Below, in pieces: positions 11,030 to 24,900 of a DNA stretch of 64,000 bases; the first letter of the stretch is position 1, and each line of letters starts with the position of its first letter. The stretch is from Cotesia glomerata (taxonomy: Eukaryota > Arthropoda > Insecta > Hymenoptera > Braconidae), in contig NC_058158.1 of the NCBI RefSeq assembly GCF_020080835.1, positions 2,356,001 to 2,420,000 on the forward strand, given 5' to 3'. Made by a program: the position numbers and the translations under genes. A model generated the notes under the pieces. The model did no database searches. It was given only the letters and a program-made list of their open reading frames with translations, and was not told where the DNA came from.

Positions 11030-11550
11030 GTCATTTGAAATCGAAAGGACCTCGTCATTCGATCTCGTCAGCTTTAAATATAAAATAATCCTCATCTGTG
11101 TAATATATAATATCTTATTATTAGCTGTATCTGACCGCTGTAATTGTAATCAAGGCTCATGGCTGTGATTTAAATTAGCGTTCACAGTCCATCGAGCGTG
11201 TCGTTAATAAAAATGTTATATCTTCGTCTAGGCCCGCTATGCGTGTAGGTATAGAGAAGAGATAGTCTAGACTTTAAATGCAATTACAATAAGTTAAGTC
11301 TATCCTCGACCATTGTCCCAGTAAATTGAACGTTCATTGCACCCCAGTACTAGCACTAGATAGGGGTTCATCGAGGGTTGAAATAACCCGCGGGTCTTCG
11401 ACCCATGGATTATAAACCTGTCTGGTCTACTATAAAGCGGATGCTCAAGTTATTGGAGCTCGTAATCCAGATTTCATTTTCATACTCTGGATAGTCTGTA
11501 CTGGTGAAGATGATAAATATCTGTCAAGCTATTGGTAAATATATTGTCAA
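11030..11550 (+). promoter_or_regulatory. GC-richer island with a TATA-box promoter candidate
   Basis: A patch of ordinary composition in AT-rich DNA. TATAAAG lies at about 11431, and about 75 bases downstream an ATG at 11509 opens MINICQAI, followed by GGTAAAT, a usable splice donor. This resembles the short first coding exon of small insect genes with the intron inside the signal peptide. No matching second exon was found, so it may be a promoter, an enhancer, or chance. Confidence 0.25.
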
Positions 11551-11581
11551 TAAAATTATCTAATATTTATAAAAAATATAA

Positions 11582-12185
11582 GTAATTATTTACAATCGGG
11601 GTCCATTCTATTTTTGGCCATATCTAGGTGAAAAATTAACATTTTTTAATTTTTTTTACTCTTCTTGTTTTTAAAGGCACATTTATGATAAAAAATGTGA
11701 TAGAAAAAATTTTGGTTCTCATGTTTTTGGATAAAATTATAATACTAAAGTTAGCCGACATTTTTAATTTTTTTTTAATAGTTAAATTAGAACAAAAAAA
11801 TTTCATAAAAAGTTTTTCAAGTTTTTTACAAATTAAATTTTAAAAAAATTTTTTTGTAATAATTTTTTCAATAAGAAAAAATTCTAAAAAATTTTAGATG
11901 TCGGCTAGCTTGATTTTAATGATAAAATTTATATTTTTTTTTTTCTTTTCAAGTTTTTGATATTTTTTTTTTTTTTTTGAAAAGTACATAAAAAAATAAA
12001 CAATTTAAAAAAAAAGTTGAAAATCACAATTTTCTAAAAAATTTGTTAAAGTTGTGATAATCAACTTTTTTTTTAATAGTCCATTTTTTTATGTATTTAA
12101 AAAAAAATATCCAAAATTTTCAAAAAAAAATTTTGTTCAAAAAAATGAAAATTAAAATGGTAAACCCCACTTGTAAAAAATTACC
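11582..12185. mobile_element. MITE with TTACAAGTGGGGTC ends, carrying a nested MITE
   Basis: Left end GTAATTATTTACAATCGGGG, right end CCCCACTTGTAAAAAATTAC. Relatives lie at 20432-21132, 21139-21595 and 37327-37898. A TTAGCCGACAT-family copy (about 11741-11923) is inserted within it. Confidence 0.75.
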
Positions 12186-12188
12186 CTT

Positions 12189-12262
12189 AAATACTGATGG
12201 CTTTGAGGAAGCTTAGGTTCTAGAGTAAAATAAAATTGTTTATCTATCTATCCATCTATTTT
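12189..12262 (+). mobile_element. 3' tail of a non-LTR retrotransposon
   Basis: Reads TGATGGCTTTGAGGAAGCTT, then TCTAGAGTAAAATAAA, then TCTA repeats. The same layout ends the larger element at 40600-41404, so both are 3' truncations of one LINE family. Confidence 0.6.
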
Positions 12263-12901
12263 TTACGGTATTATGTGTAACTTATGGAGCATAATAAATT
12301 TCTCCTTCAATCGCACATATTAAATTCAATGACGGAAAAACCTTCAGTTTTCTTATATTGTTTAAGTTTACACGTTTTTCTGTGTTTGTTTTCCTTGACA
12401 CTCTATTTATGGTGTCTCGAGTCTCTAAATAATAAATAATAAAGGTGACTACTCTACTATCTTGATAAATTATAATTAAATATTTGGTTTCACTGCGTAG
12501 GCATTTTATTTTATTTTATTTTATGGTACTTTTCAAGTTCATCTGATACACCCGAACTTTTTATTTAAAAGAACAATAATTATTTTTTTTTATAAATATA
12601 AAATAAATTTTACATATGTTGATTATTAGCAGTGAAATAGAAGTAAAAAAAGAAATTAACGTCAATAAAATAATTAATATTTACACAAGAATAGATTAAT
12701 TAATTACTTGATATAGTTTGTAGATTAAGTCTACAAAGTTAAATTTTAAAATTTAATTTAAAAAACAAATTAGCGACAGCACTTAGAATATTATATTAAG
12801 CTAACACATTAAATTAATAATCAATATTATTTTTAATTTGACTGCAATAATAATAACTAGTAATTAAAACATTATTTTATTTATTTATTTTATGACTGGA
12901 C

Positions 12902-15900
12902 TTATCTAATGGGAACTGACGACATAGACGATAAAGAAGTTAAACTAGAGGGTCCAGAGTTTAAATTTAATTTATCTAGTTCGTCGTCAGCTTTGTTGTT
13001 CTTCAAATCTTGCTGAGTGTACAGGAACTTGTTCCACTCGTCGCCTCGAGGATGAGCCAAGTTCTCGGCGACGTCGTACACCCAAATTTTACCAGAGTCG
13101 TCACCAACGGTGACGTGTAAGCCGCTGGGAGTCCAAGATACGCGGTTCAACGCCGGACATCCGTCGACGACGACACTCGCTGTGGGAACTTCGGTGTCTT
13201 GATTGAGATTCCATAAGTCCAGTCTGCCAGAGTCGTCGACCGCGGCGAAGAGCGCGGGGTGAGTCGGGGACCAAGCGACGTCGTAGACATAGTCGCCGTT
13301 GTGCTCGAATGAGTACAGAGGCTTGTTTTCTTTTAAACTCCATAATTTTATTGTCCAGTCTATGGACGAGGTGAGGAACAGGTGTGAGAAGTCAATACCT
13401 CCTTGGACCGCATGAGCGCTCACTCCTGTTACTGGGCCTTGGTGACCTTCGTATGTTTCTGTTACTCCAGCTCTGATTCCGTGACGACAAGCTGAATAAT
13501 TAATTTTTAATTAATAATTATTAATTTTACTAATTATTAATTTTTAATTAATAATTATTAATTGACAATTAATAATTATTAATTTTATTAATTATTAATT
13601 TTTAATTAATAATTATTAATTAAAAATTATTAATTAAAAATTAATTTTTAATTATTAATTTTATTAATTATTAATTTTATTAATTATTAATTTTATTAAT
13701 TAAAAATTAATTTTTAATTATTAATTTTATTAATTATTAATTTTATTAATTATTAATTTTATTAATTATTAATTTTTAATTAATAATTATTAATTTTTAA
13801 TTAATAATTATTAATTTTTAACTAATAATTATTAATTAAAAATTAATAATTATTAATTTTATTAATTATTAATTTTTAATTAATAATTATTAATTATTAA
13901 TTTTTAATTAATAATTATTAATTTTATTAATTATTAATTTTATTAATTATTAATTTTATTAATTATTAATTTTATTAATTATTAATTTTTAATTAATAAT
14001 TATTAATTAAAAATTATTAATTAAAAATTAATTTTTAATTATTAATTTTATTAATTATTAATTTTATTAATTATTAATTTTATTAATTATTAATTTTTAA
14101 TTAATAATTATTAATTTTTAATTAATAATTAATAATTTTTAATTAATAATTATTAATTTTATTAATTATTAATTGACAATTAATAATTATTAATTTTATT
14201 AAATATCAATTGACAATTAATAATTATTAATTTTATTAATTATTAATTGACAATTAATAATTATTAATTTTATTAATTATTAATTTTTAATTAATAATCA
14301 TTAATTTTTAATTAATAATTATTAATTTTTAATTAATAATTATTAATTTTTAACTAATAATTATTAATTAAAAATTAATAATTATTAATTTTATTAATTA
14401 TTAATTTTTAATTAATAATTATTAATTGACAATTAACAATTATAAATTTAATTAACAAATAATTAGCTATTTAAAAAATTAATTAACAATTAATTTGTTT
14501 AATTTGATGAATTGTTTTAATGATGGTAATTATTTTTTTATTGTTAATTGGTAAGTGATTAAAGTGATGTTTTTTTTTTTTTTTTTTTTTTTTACTAACC
14601 TGAATAAACGGTACCGTCTTCGCTTCCAATAACGAAATTGTTTACATCGCCGTGAGGAAAAGCTAAGCTTGTTACAGCAATTGGCTTTGATTGTTTTGCT
14701 TGAAGATCTAATGATTCTTGCGGCATTGATAACATATCCAGACTCCAAGAGCACATTTTACCGTCTGTTGAAATACTTATTAAATTGTGCGCGTTTTGGG
14801 TGCCGACAACGTTTAAACAATAAACTGGATGCTGTAAAATTTAATAAAAATTTATTTATTAAAAATTTGTTAAAATTTAATAATTAAAAATTAAAAATAA
14901 GTAATTAATTAAAAATTTTAAAACGTGGTTAAGTAAAAATTAATTAAAAAAATGATTAATCAAAAATCAATAAGAACATAAATATAAAAAATTGTTAATT
15001 GAAAATTAAAAAAAAAAAAATTATTAATTAAGAATTAATAAAAATTGAATTATCAAAAATTAATAAAAAATATTATTAATTGAAAATTAATAAAAAACAT
15101 TATAAATTGAAAATTAAGAAAAAAAATTATTAATTAAGAATTAATAAAAAGTCAATAAAAAAAATTGTTACTTAAAAATTAATAAAAATTGAATTATCAA
15201 AAATTAATAAAAAACATTATCAAATGGAAATTAATAAAAAAAATTGAAAATTGATATAAAAAATTATTAATTAAGAATTAATGAAAATTGAATAAAAAAT
15301 TATTAAAAATTGAATTGAAAATTATTTTTAATTATATGATTATTAAATTAATTAAAAAAAAACTTTAATTACAGTATGAGCGCTAGCAGAAAGTGGTGTC
15401 CGTTGAATAGGAGTACGTTTCTGGACTCTGTTGTCCCAAAGGACAATTTGTCCTGCATAAGTACCACCGAGAATCAAATTAGGATGGAATCTCGCAAAGG
15501 TAGTAGACATCACCGCTGACTGACAGTGAAAGATAAACTCTGGAGTTGTTTTCTTGAATTTAGTGTTCCACACAAGACATATACCATCGGGATCATTCGG
15601 TGCGTCTTCATTGCTGTTGTAAGAAGCTACAAGCAATTCAGGAAACTGCGGAGACCAGTCCATCGAAGTGACACAACGGTTTCGTGACCAACGGTCGCAG
15701 AAAAATGAACGGTTCAACCACAAACGCTGATGACTTTTTTCGTCCCTATAATTTTATCTCAGATTAATTTTAACTTTGTTTTTATTAAAACTATTTTAAA
15801 AAATTTAGTAAAATAAAACTTACATTCCATCTTCACCATCTAGAGTGCCAGTATAATCAGTGTAAATATCAACAGACTCAGCAAGTGCTCGTTCAACCAA

Positions 15901-18900
15901 TCGGCTTGTTTTATCAAGAAAACGTTGGAAGTCTTCTGATAGAATTATCATTTGTTTTTCTTCTTCACTCAGTTCACGAACTAAAAATAAATAATTATTA
16001 TAGGTAAGATTATTATTATTATTTCAAAAATTATTACACTGAGAAAAAATTTTTTTGGAAAAAAAAATGAGCAAAATTTTAATTCATATTATTAAGAGAA
16101 TAAGCAAAATTTTTTGGCCAGTGTGTTTATATAATAAAATTGGTTTTTATGGTTAAATTTAATATCGTACATAATTAAGAAATGACCTAATATCTCGTGA
16201 ATTATTGACATTTTTAAAGATATAAGCTCATCCCTATGTTACACTTATCAAGACCTTTCATTTGAACACCCACATCAATTTTTCATATATTTCATATATT
16301 TATATATATTATATATATGTATATATGAAAAATATACCAAAATGCATGTGGGTACTCAAATGAAAGCTCTTGATGAGTGTAACATCAAGATGAGCTTATA
16401 TCTCAAAAAATGTCAATAATTAAGAAATTACCTTGTATCTTGTCAACTACTGACATTTTTAAATATATAAGCTCATCTCGATATTTGCCTCATCAAGACC
16501 TTTCATTTGAGTACCCACATCAATTTTTCATATATTTTATATATATTACATATATGTATATATGAAAATGCATGTGGGTACTCAAATGAAAGCTCTTGAT
16601 GATTGTAACATCAAGATGAGCTTATATCTTAAAAAATGTCAATAATTAAGAAATTACCTTGTATCTTGTCAACTACTGACATTTTTAAAGATATAAGCTC
16701 ATCTTTATTTTACACTCATCGAGACCTTTCATTTGAGTACCCACATCAATTTTTCATATATTTTATATATTTATATATATTACATATATGTATATATGAA
16801 AAATATATCAAAATGCATGTGGGTACTCAAATGAAAGCTCTTGATGATTGTAACATCAAGATGAGCTTATATCTTAAAAAATGTCAATAATTAAGAAATT
16901 ACCTTGTATCTTGTCAACTACTGACATTTTTAAATATATAAGCTCATCTCGATATTAGCCTCATCAAGACCTTTCATTTGAGTACCCACATCAATTTTTC
17001 ATATATTTTATATATTTATATATATTATATATATGTATATATGAAAAATATATCAAAATGCATGTGGGTACTCAAATAAAAGCTCTTGATGAGTGTAACA
17101 TCAGAATGACCTTATATCTTAAAAAATGTCAATAGTTAAGAATGTACAATTCAATTTAACAAAAGTCATTATTTAAGAAAGCAAAATTTTAGTTATCTAA
17201 TAAGAAATAAATTTATTAAAAATTTCTTATTACAAAATTTCTCATTTTTTTACAAAATAAACTTTGTCTCTTAGTATATAAATAAAAATAAAAAAAATAA
17301 TTACTCTCTTTAGGTTTCTCCGGTTCTTTTTGCTGTTCATCCTGAGTCACCGCTGGAAGAACTTCCTTGACTTGCGGCAGACCATGAGGCAGGATTCCCG
17401 GTGGTAGTTTACTTTGAAAGCCATCGATATGCGGAAGGCTGTTCTCCTCATCCTCGGCTTGGCCATCATCATATGTTAAAACTGTGGTGAATAAGCTACT
17501 CCTGGACAAGCGTCCCTAACTCTACTCTAACTATCGACTACCGATATTTAACTTCTAATTTACTTTATTCATTTTATTCAAAATCTCTAACTTTTACTTT
17601 AGCTTTTACATCTTTACTCTAAACTTCAAGTATAATAATAATAAAAAAAATTTTTTAAAAAAACATTCAAACTTTATAAAGCGATTTAAAAGCTCGACGC
17701 GCATGCTGACAAATAAAAAACCAAACGCGAAAAGCATGCCTATAAAAATAAAAAATCGCAGAGAGTGACGGTAATTTTTTTTTTCATTATTTTATTTTAT
17801 TTTTTTTTGAATAAAAATAAATTATCATCCGTTTCTCTCCACCCTTCCTTCTGTCATGCATTTATTTATTTATTTATTAATTAAAAAAAATAAAATAAAA
17901 ATTAATTACGAGCAAATGGCGTAATGTGTATGACTGATGAATGACGAGTAGTGAATAGAAGGAAAATAATAATGATTAAAAAAATATTTAAAATAAAAAA
18001 AAAGGAATTGGAAAAACAAACCAAAAATATAAATAACGCAACTTCCCGAGTATCATGCACTTAAGAAGAAATAAAAATAATAATAATAATTGTATAGAAT
18101 AAAAATAAAAATAATAACTACGAGTAAGATTTATAAAATCATGCGGGTTTATATCTTCTATTAATTTCTATTTAATTTAATGGAATTCTAAAATATCGTG
18201 CACCTCGAGAAATTCACAGGTAGTCGAATGGGCCAGCGTAAAAAATTTTGTGCTTTATAAATATATAAATAATAAAATGATAAATACGCATGGCATTAAT
18301 TACTTAAATAATAAAAATATTTTATATACAACCGCTTTACTTTACAAGCAATATTTTTAAAAACGAGCATTCGTGATTATGAGCCTGGAAGTCTCATTCA
18401 AGTGCGATGGGAAATTTTTACATTAATTACTTTAAATATGAAGAAAAAATCAATAATGACTATGATAATTATAAAGAAGACTATTGTACAGGCTCTTGAG
18501 TGAATTAAGTGATAAGTGAAGCTCGAGATGCTCGTGACACAATTAATAAATCGATTCACCTGAGTAGAGATCACCTACCTGTGAATTCGTCCTCCCACTC
18601 TAAACCAGGATTTAGATTGTACTCGTCTTGAAGGAGGGAAAAGAAAATGTCAATCAATTTTGTATCTCATCTATTTGCTCCGCTTTATTCTTCACGATTG
18701 TCAATTAATAAATTATTTTTATTTTATTAAAGAGTTTTTGTTAAATAACATTGAAAGTAGCTTTTAATTTATTTATTTCTTCTTTTAAAAATAATTTTTT
18801 ATTTCTTCTTTGAAAAAATTTATTTGACTGAAATTTTTTTGCAAATCATTTTCAGTGTTAAATTAGATAAAAAAAATTTTATATTTCTTCTTTAAAAAAA

Positions 18901-21900
18901 TTCTATTTCTTCTTTGACTGAAAATTTTTTTAAAATTATTTTAAGTGTTAAATTAAATAGTAAAAGAAATTTATTTTTTTCTTCTTAATAAAAAAATTTT
19001 CTATTTATTTTTTAAAAAAATTCTATTTCTTCTTTGACTGCAATTTTTTTTTTAATTATTTTAAGTGTTAAATTAAAAAAAAAAAATTTATTTCTTAAAA
19101 AAAAAATTTTCTATTTCTTCTTTGACTGCAATTTTTTTTTTAATTATTTTAAGTGTTAAATTAAATAACAAAAATTTTATTTCTTTTTTAAAAAAATTAT
19201 ATTTCTTTGAATGAATTTTTTTTTAAATTTTTTAATCAATTTTAAGTATTAAATTGAATAATGAAAAAAATTATTCATTTCTTCTTTAAAAAAAATTTTT
19301 TCTATATCTTCTTTAAAAAAAATTCTATTTCTTTGACTGAAATTTTTTTTGCAAATTATTTTCAGTGTAAAATAAAATAAAAAAAAAATTTATTCATTTC
19401 TTCTTTAAAAAAATTCTACTTTTTCTTTAACAAAAGCCAATTTTTTGCAAGCTATTTTCAGTGTTAAAAAAAATAAAAAAAATTTATTCCAATAAACAAT
19501 CGTTAAGAATGGAACAATTAAAAGTTGGGTGTTGTGTAATTCTAATTAGCATGCATTACATTGCCCTGACAAGCTCTAGCGTAAACCTTTTTCTATCAAG
19601 ACAAAAAAAAATTAATCAACTAAAACTGTTTTCTTTTTCTATCGAGAATTAATTCTCTTTAGTCAGAATACCTCTTCAAACCTCGAGTTACTCCCAAGCA
19701 CTAGTATAGTCGCACCTTTTTTTCCTATTACTAAATTTACAGGTTAGTCTTATTAGTGATCTATAATTTATCAATTAGTAATTAAATAAAATAATTTACA
19801 GCATGAATATTAATTTACAAAATTAGTTTTAGGTTTACTTGATGGACATGACCGTGAATATCTTCCGCAAACTCTGGAAGGTGCGTTAAGTTGTGACAAG
19901 AATTTTACTCGCATCGTTTAATCATTTCTTCTTTCAATCATTATCATTATCGTCTGCTGAAGAATAATTAACCATGCATCATTTAGATTCACCATTGATT
20001 ATAATAATAATTTAAGTCGTGCGATAGACCCCACGTGCCCCGACGATACCGGGAAGAAAAGAAGAGCAAAAGAGTAGCCGAGTTTCTTTTTAAGAAGACT
20101 TTTTACCGGGTGGAGAGTATGATATATGTACGCGTTTTTATTTAAAAATTTAATTAATTATTTCAATAATAATTATAATGAATTATTATTTCTACGCCTG
20201 TGGAGCTAAACTGCATCTAACTCGATAAAAACCAAGTGAAATCATAACTTACCGTAATAGTCGAATGCATGAGCTGAGGAGGGGAGGGAAAAAAATAGTT
20301 ACTTATGAATTCTATTTCTTCTTAATTTTGTTTTTTAATTATAGTTATGTAATAATTAAATTAATTCATCAAATGGACTATGAAAGACCTCCCTACACTC
20401 AGGGCATGATTTCGGATCGTCAAAAAAATTAGGTAATTATTTACAAGTGGGTCAAACTCATTTTGGGCCATAATTAGGTAAAAAATTTTGTATCCTGCTT
20501 GTTTTTTAAAATTAAAAAAAATTTTTTTTTTTTATTTAATTTAATTAATTAGTTGAACTAATTAGTTAATTTTTTTTTTAATTTATGATAAAAAATGTCG
20601 TGAAAAAAAAAATAAAGATTTTGATAGTTTTTTTGCCTTAAAAAATTGGAAAAAATTTTGGCTCTCATGTTTTTGGGCAAAATTTCTATTTTATCTTTTT
20701 TTGATATATTTTTTTTGAAAATTACATGAAAAAATGAACAATAAAAAAAAACAAAGTTAAATATGGTAGAAGTACCGTTTATTGTTCAAATTCACGATAG
20801 AAATGAATTTATATTAATAAACTATTACAACACTTAATTTATTTTAATATAAATTTTTTAAAACTCAACAAAAATATGGTTATAATATTGTAATTTTTTA
20901 TAAATTAATTCAAATGTCAACTGGCCAAAAGCGATACTTCTACCCTATAACAATTTTCTAAAAAATTTATAAATTTTTTTGAAAATTTGTTAAAATTGTG
21001 ATGATCAAATTTTTTTTTAATTGTTCATTTTTTTTATGTATTTAAACAAAAAATACATCAATAAAATCAAATAAAAATTTCGGTTAAAAAAATGAAAATT
21101 AAAATAGTTGACCCTACTTATAAATATTTACCAATAAAGTAATTATTTACAAGTGCAGTCAAGCCTATTTTTGGCCATATCTAGGTGAAAAATTAACATT
21201 TTCAATTTATTTTATATTATACTTTTTTTTACAGTGCATTTATAGTAAAAAATGTCGTGAAAAAAAATAAGAAAGATTTTGATAATTTTTTTGCCTTCAA
21301 ATGTTGGAAAAAATTTTGGCTTTTATGTTTTTGGATAAAATTTCTATTTTATCTTTTTTTTTATATATATATTTTTTTTTAAAGTACATAAAAAAACGAG
21401 TACTTAAAAAAAATGAATATCACAATTTTCTAAAAAATTTATAAATTTTTTTGAAAATTTTTTAAAATTGTGATCAGCTTTTTTTTTTGAATTGTTAATT
21501 TTTTTATATATTTTTCAAAAAAAATATATCAAGTATCAAATATAAATTTCATTAAAAAAAATAAAAATTAAAGACCCCACTTGTAAATATTTACCAAAAA
21601 TTAATTAAAAATTTTGACGCTCTTTTATTAAATAATAAAAATAAAAAAACATACGCTGAATGTAGTTAGGTGTTGTATGTTTCAGTGTGTGATTGATGAC
21701 ATTACCAGATAAGAGGAAACATACATATTCATACTATAAAATTAAATTAAAAATTAAACTACCAGTAAATTAAAATTTAAAAACGTGCATTAATTTTTAA
21801 ATAATTAAATAAAATATTGCTGCACGGACGGAGCCCAGAACTACTATTGCTCTTCTCAGCGACCGATATTTTTATTTTAAATATTCAAAGCAATGACACA

Positions 21901-24900
21901 TGCCTTGTCACACTTATGACCACCCCCCTAAGTTTCTTCGACAGATTCACTATCATTTGTTAATTTATTTTTAACACGCTTGTTGCAATTTTTTTTTATT
22001 AAATAAATTTATTAATGAACTGTTAGAAGATGAACAGAAAAACCGTGAGGAGTTTGTTGAGGAACCCGAGCCAGGTAATTTGTCTCCAGCCACGCAACAC
22101 ATTGGATAATCTATTGTTATTAATTTATTGTTAATAAAGTTAGTAATAGTAATTAAAATACTTTTTTTTAATTTAATGCGATAAGCGCAAATTAAGCATT
22201 AACTTGTGCAAGCGCTTAAAATGATGCGTGCGATTTTTTAACACTGTTTTGTTAATGTCGCGGTTATTTATTATTTAACAGGGTGTGGAGAAAAATTAGC
22301 AATTTTAAGTTAACTGACATTTTAATTTAGTAAGAAAATTTTTTCAATTCCACATATGAAAATTAAAACAAAATTGTGAGTGGAAATTTTTTTAAAGCAC
22401 TTTTTTTTATTGTAGATTTGTTAGAAAAATCTTTAAAATTAATTTTTGTCAGCTAACTTTAATGTTAATAATTTTAGAAGAAGCGATAGAAGGCGATTAT
22501 TATATTTGAAGATTTTTGCTAAAATTTTTACAATTAATGGTAAAATTATTGGTTTTATGAAAAAAATTTTAAACAAAAGTAGAAAATTAAATTTTCTAAA
22601 AAAAACATCTCATGATTTTTTTATACAATCAATATTTTCACCGTAATTTAAAAATTAAGTTTCATAATTAATGATTTAAATTTTATATAATTATAAAAAA
22701 ATTAATTTTGAAATTACGACTTCCTTATTGGTCCTAAAAAAAAATCATAAGACATTTTTTTTATAAAATTAAATTTTGAACTTTTATTTAAAAAATTTTT
22801 TTATACGACCAATATTTTCTCCTTAATATCAAAATTGAGTTTAATAATTAATTATTCAAATTTTACTAATTATAAAAATCTTAATTTTGAAACTACGGCT
22901 TTCTAATTGATCCTAAGAAAAAATTATAAGACATTTTTTTTATAAAATTAAATTTTGAACTTTTCTTTAAAAAATTTTTTTATACGACCAATATTTTCTC
23001 CTTAATATCAAAATTGAGTTTAATAATTAATTATTCAAATTTTACTAATTATAAAAATCTTAATTTTGAAATTACAGCTTTTTTATTGGTCTTAAAAAAA
23101 AATTATAAGACATTATTTTTATAAAATCTAATTTTATCTAAAAATTTTTTTATACACCAATATTTCCGCTTTAATATAAAAAATTTGACACCATTAATTA
23201 TTTTAAAATTAAGGCAAAAATCCAAGTTAAAATAATTAATAATTAATATTGTAAGAATCAAGAAAGAAGGTTTTAACAAAATAAATTGGTCCACACCCCG
23301 CAAGCTTAAACCAGAGCTAAATAAAAAATACTAGGTAATTACAAGTAATGGGAGGAAGAATAAAAGTAGACAAAACATACATAGGTAGTTTGGTGCAGAC
23401 CCACCTTTCCTGGGACGCCACCAGTCAGTCTCAAAGTATCCTGCGGAGCAAGAGTGAGTTGGTGACGTTGTTGTACAGTAGGAGTAGATGGTGTTTGCGG
23501 AAGAGGAGGCGGACAGTCCTTGTGTCCAACACCCAGTTGTTTTTTCACCAATTTGTATACACACCAGAGTTGTATACACGCGTGATAGATAAAACCGCAA
23601 GATCAGTCGATTTAAACTCAATATTAAAGATTAATGATCAACAAAAATAAACAAAAGATTAAATTTAAAAAGAAAAAAATTAAAATTTTAATTAAATTAT
23701 AAAATAAATTAATTAATTTCGACTAATTTTGCGGTAAAATCAATTAAACGGCCAGGAATTTTTTTTTAAATCATTTTTTTTACTAATTATCCGCCACCAT
23801 ATTAGATTTTATTAATTATATTTAATTCCAGTTAAAATTATTAATTTAATAATTTTAGCTGGAATTTTTTTATATCCCGTAAAAATTTAAATAAAAATAA
23901 AAATCTAATTGTTAGTTTTTTTTTTATAAATAAAGAAAATAAAGAAAATAAAATAAATTATAAAAAAAAATAATCATGATAACAAACAAACAAATGATTG
24001 ATGAGGTATTATGACTTGAGAAGTGAGATGTAATAATGAAATTAATTAACATAAACAATGTGATTGATGTGATTATGATACTCGAATTGTTAAAATTAAT
24101 ATTTAATTAATTTATTTTATTAGATGATTTATTTTAAGTGAGACTAGACTGTGTGAAGTTGATCTAGTTTTTTTATTAAGATTAGATGTGCTGCTAGATT
24201 TAATTGTGTTACGAAGAGCATTACGACGGTTGATTATTGTAAGTGAATATGTAAGTTTCCTCGCCGAGTATTAAAATTAAAAATAATAATTTTATATAAA
24301 AAGTAAGATAAATAATAAGTCTAGCAATCGGTGTCCAGACAGTTGGTAATTTTTATGATAATTATTTTAGTTCCTTGGATTATTTTTTAGTTCAGGAAAG
24401 TGCATACAGTGAAGGATTCATTGTATATTATTTGAGAATATTTTTATCATTGAATTAATTATTATTTGATAATTATATGATGATGATTGATAGGAATAAA
24501 AATAAAACTCACCGTCGTGGGAGGTCTGTGTCGTTTGAGCTGTCTGGGTTTGTTTGCTGTAAACTACTGGCTCTTTTGGTGGAATGTTTGTGTGGGCTAC
24601 TGACACTACTGTCAATTCGCGGTTAGATCTCTTCTTTGATGACCCACTGAAGAAATTTATTAGATTAAATAATTGATAATTTTTTTAGCAAATAATTAAT
24701 AATTTTTTTAACAAATAAATTATAGCAAAAAAAATTGACATGTAGAAATTTTAAAAAATTGTAAATGCTATTTTTTTTAAATAATTTTTTAGAAAAGATT
24801 TATTTATTAAATAAAATTTAAAAATTATCAAGTGACTGCTAATTTTAATGCCATCATTAACATTGGCAATTGACAATTTTTTTTAGTTTTTTTTTTTTAT

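Noticed and set aside
13101..13343. 80-residue minus-strand frame overlapping the last dynein exon
   Set aside because: Alternative frame of a real exon; the WD-repeat frame is clearly the coding one.
16176..17145. CRISPR-like array of repeats and spacers
   Set aside because: Units are about 240 bp, palindromic and lie in introns of a eukaryotic gene; the spacers are themselves repeated. This is a MITE-type satellite.
23348..23650. 100-residue plus-strand frame across the dynein microexon
   Set aside because: Antisense to a microexon with strong minus-strand splice sites; the frame is likely a by-product of that coding stretch.
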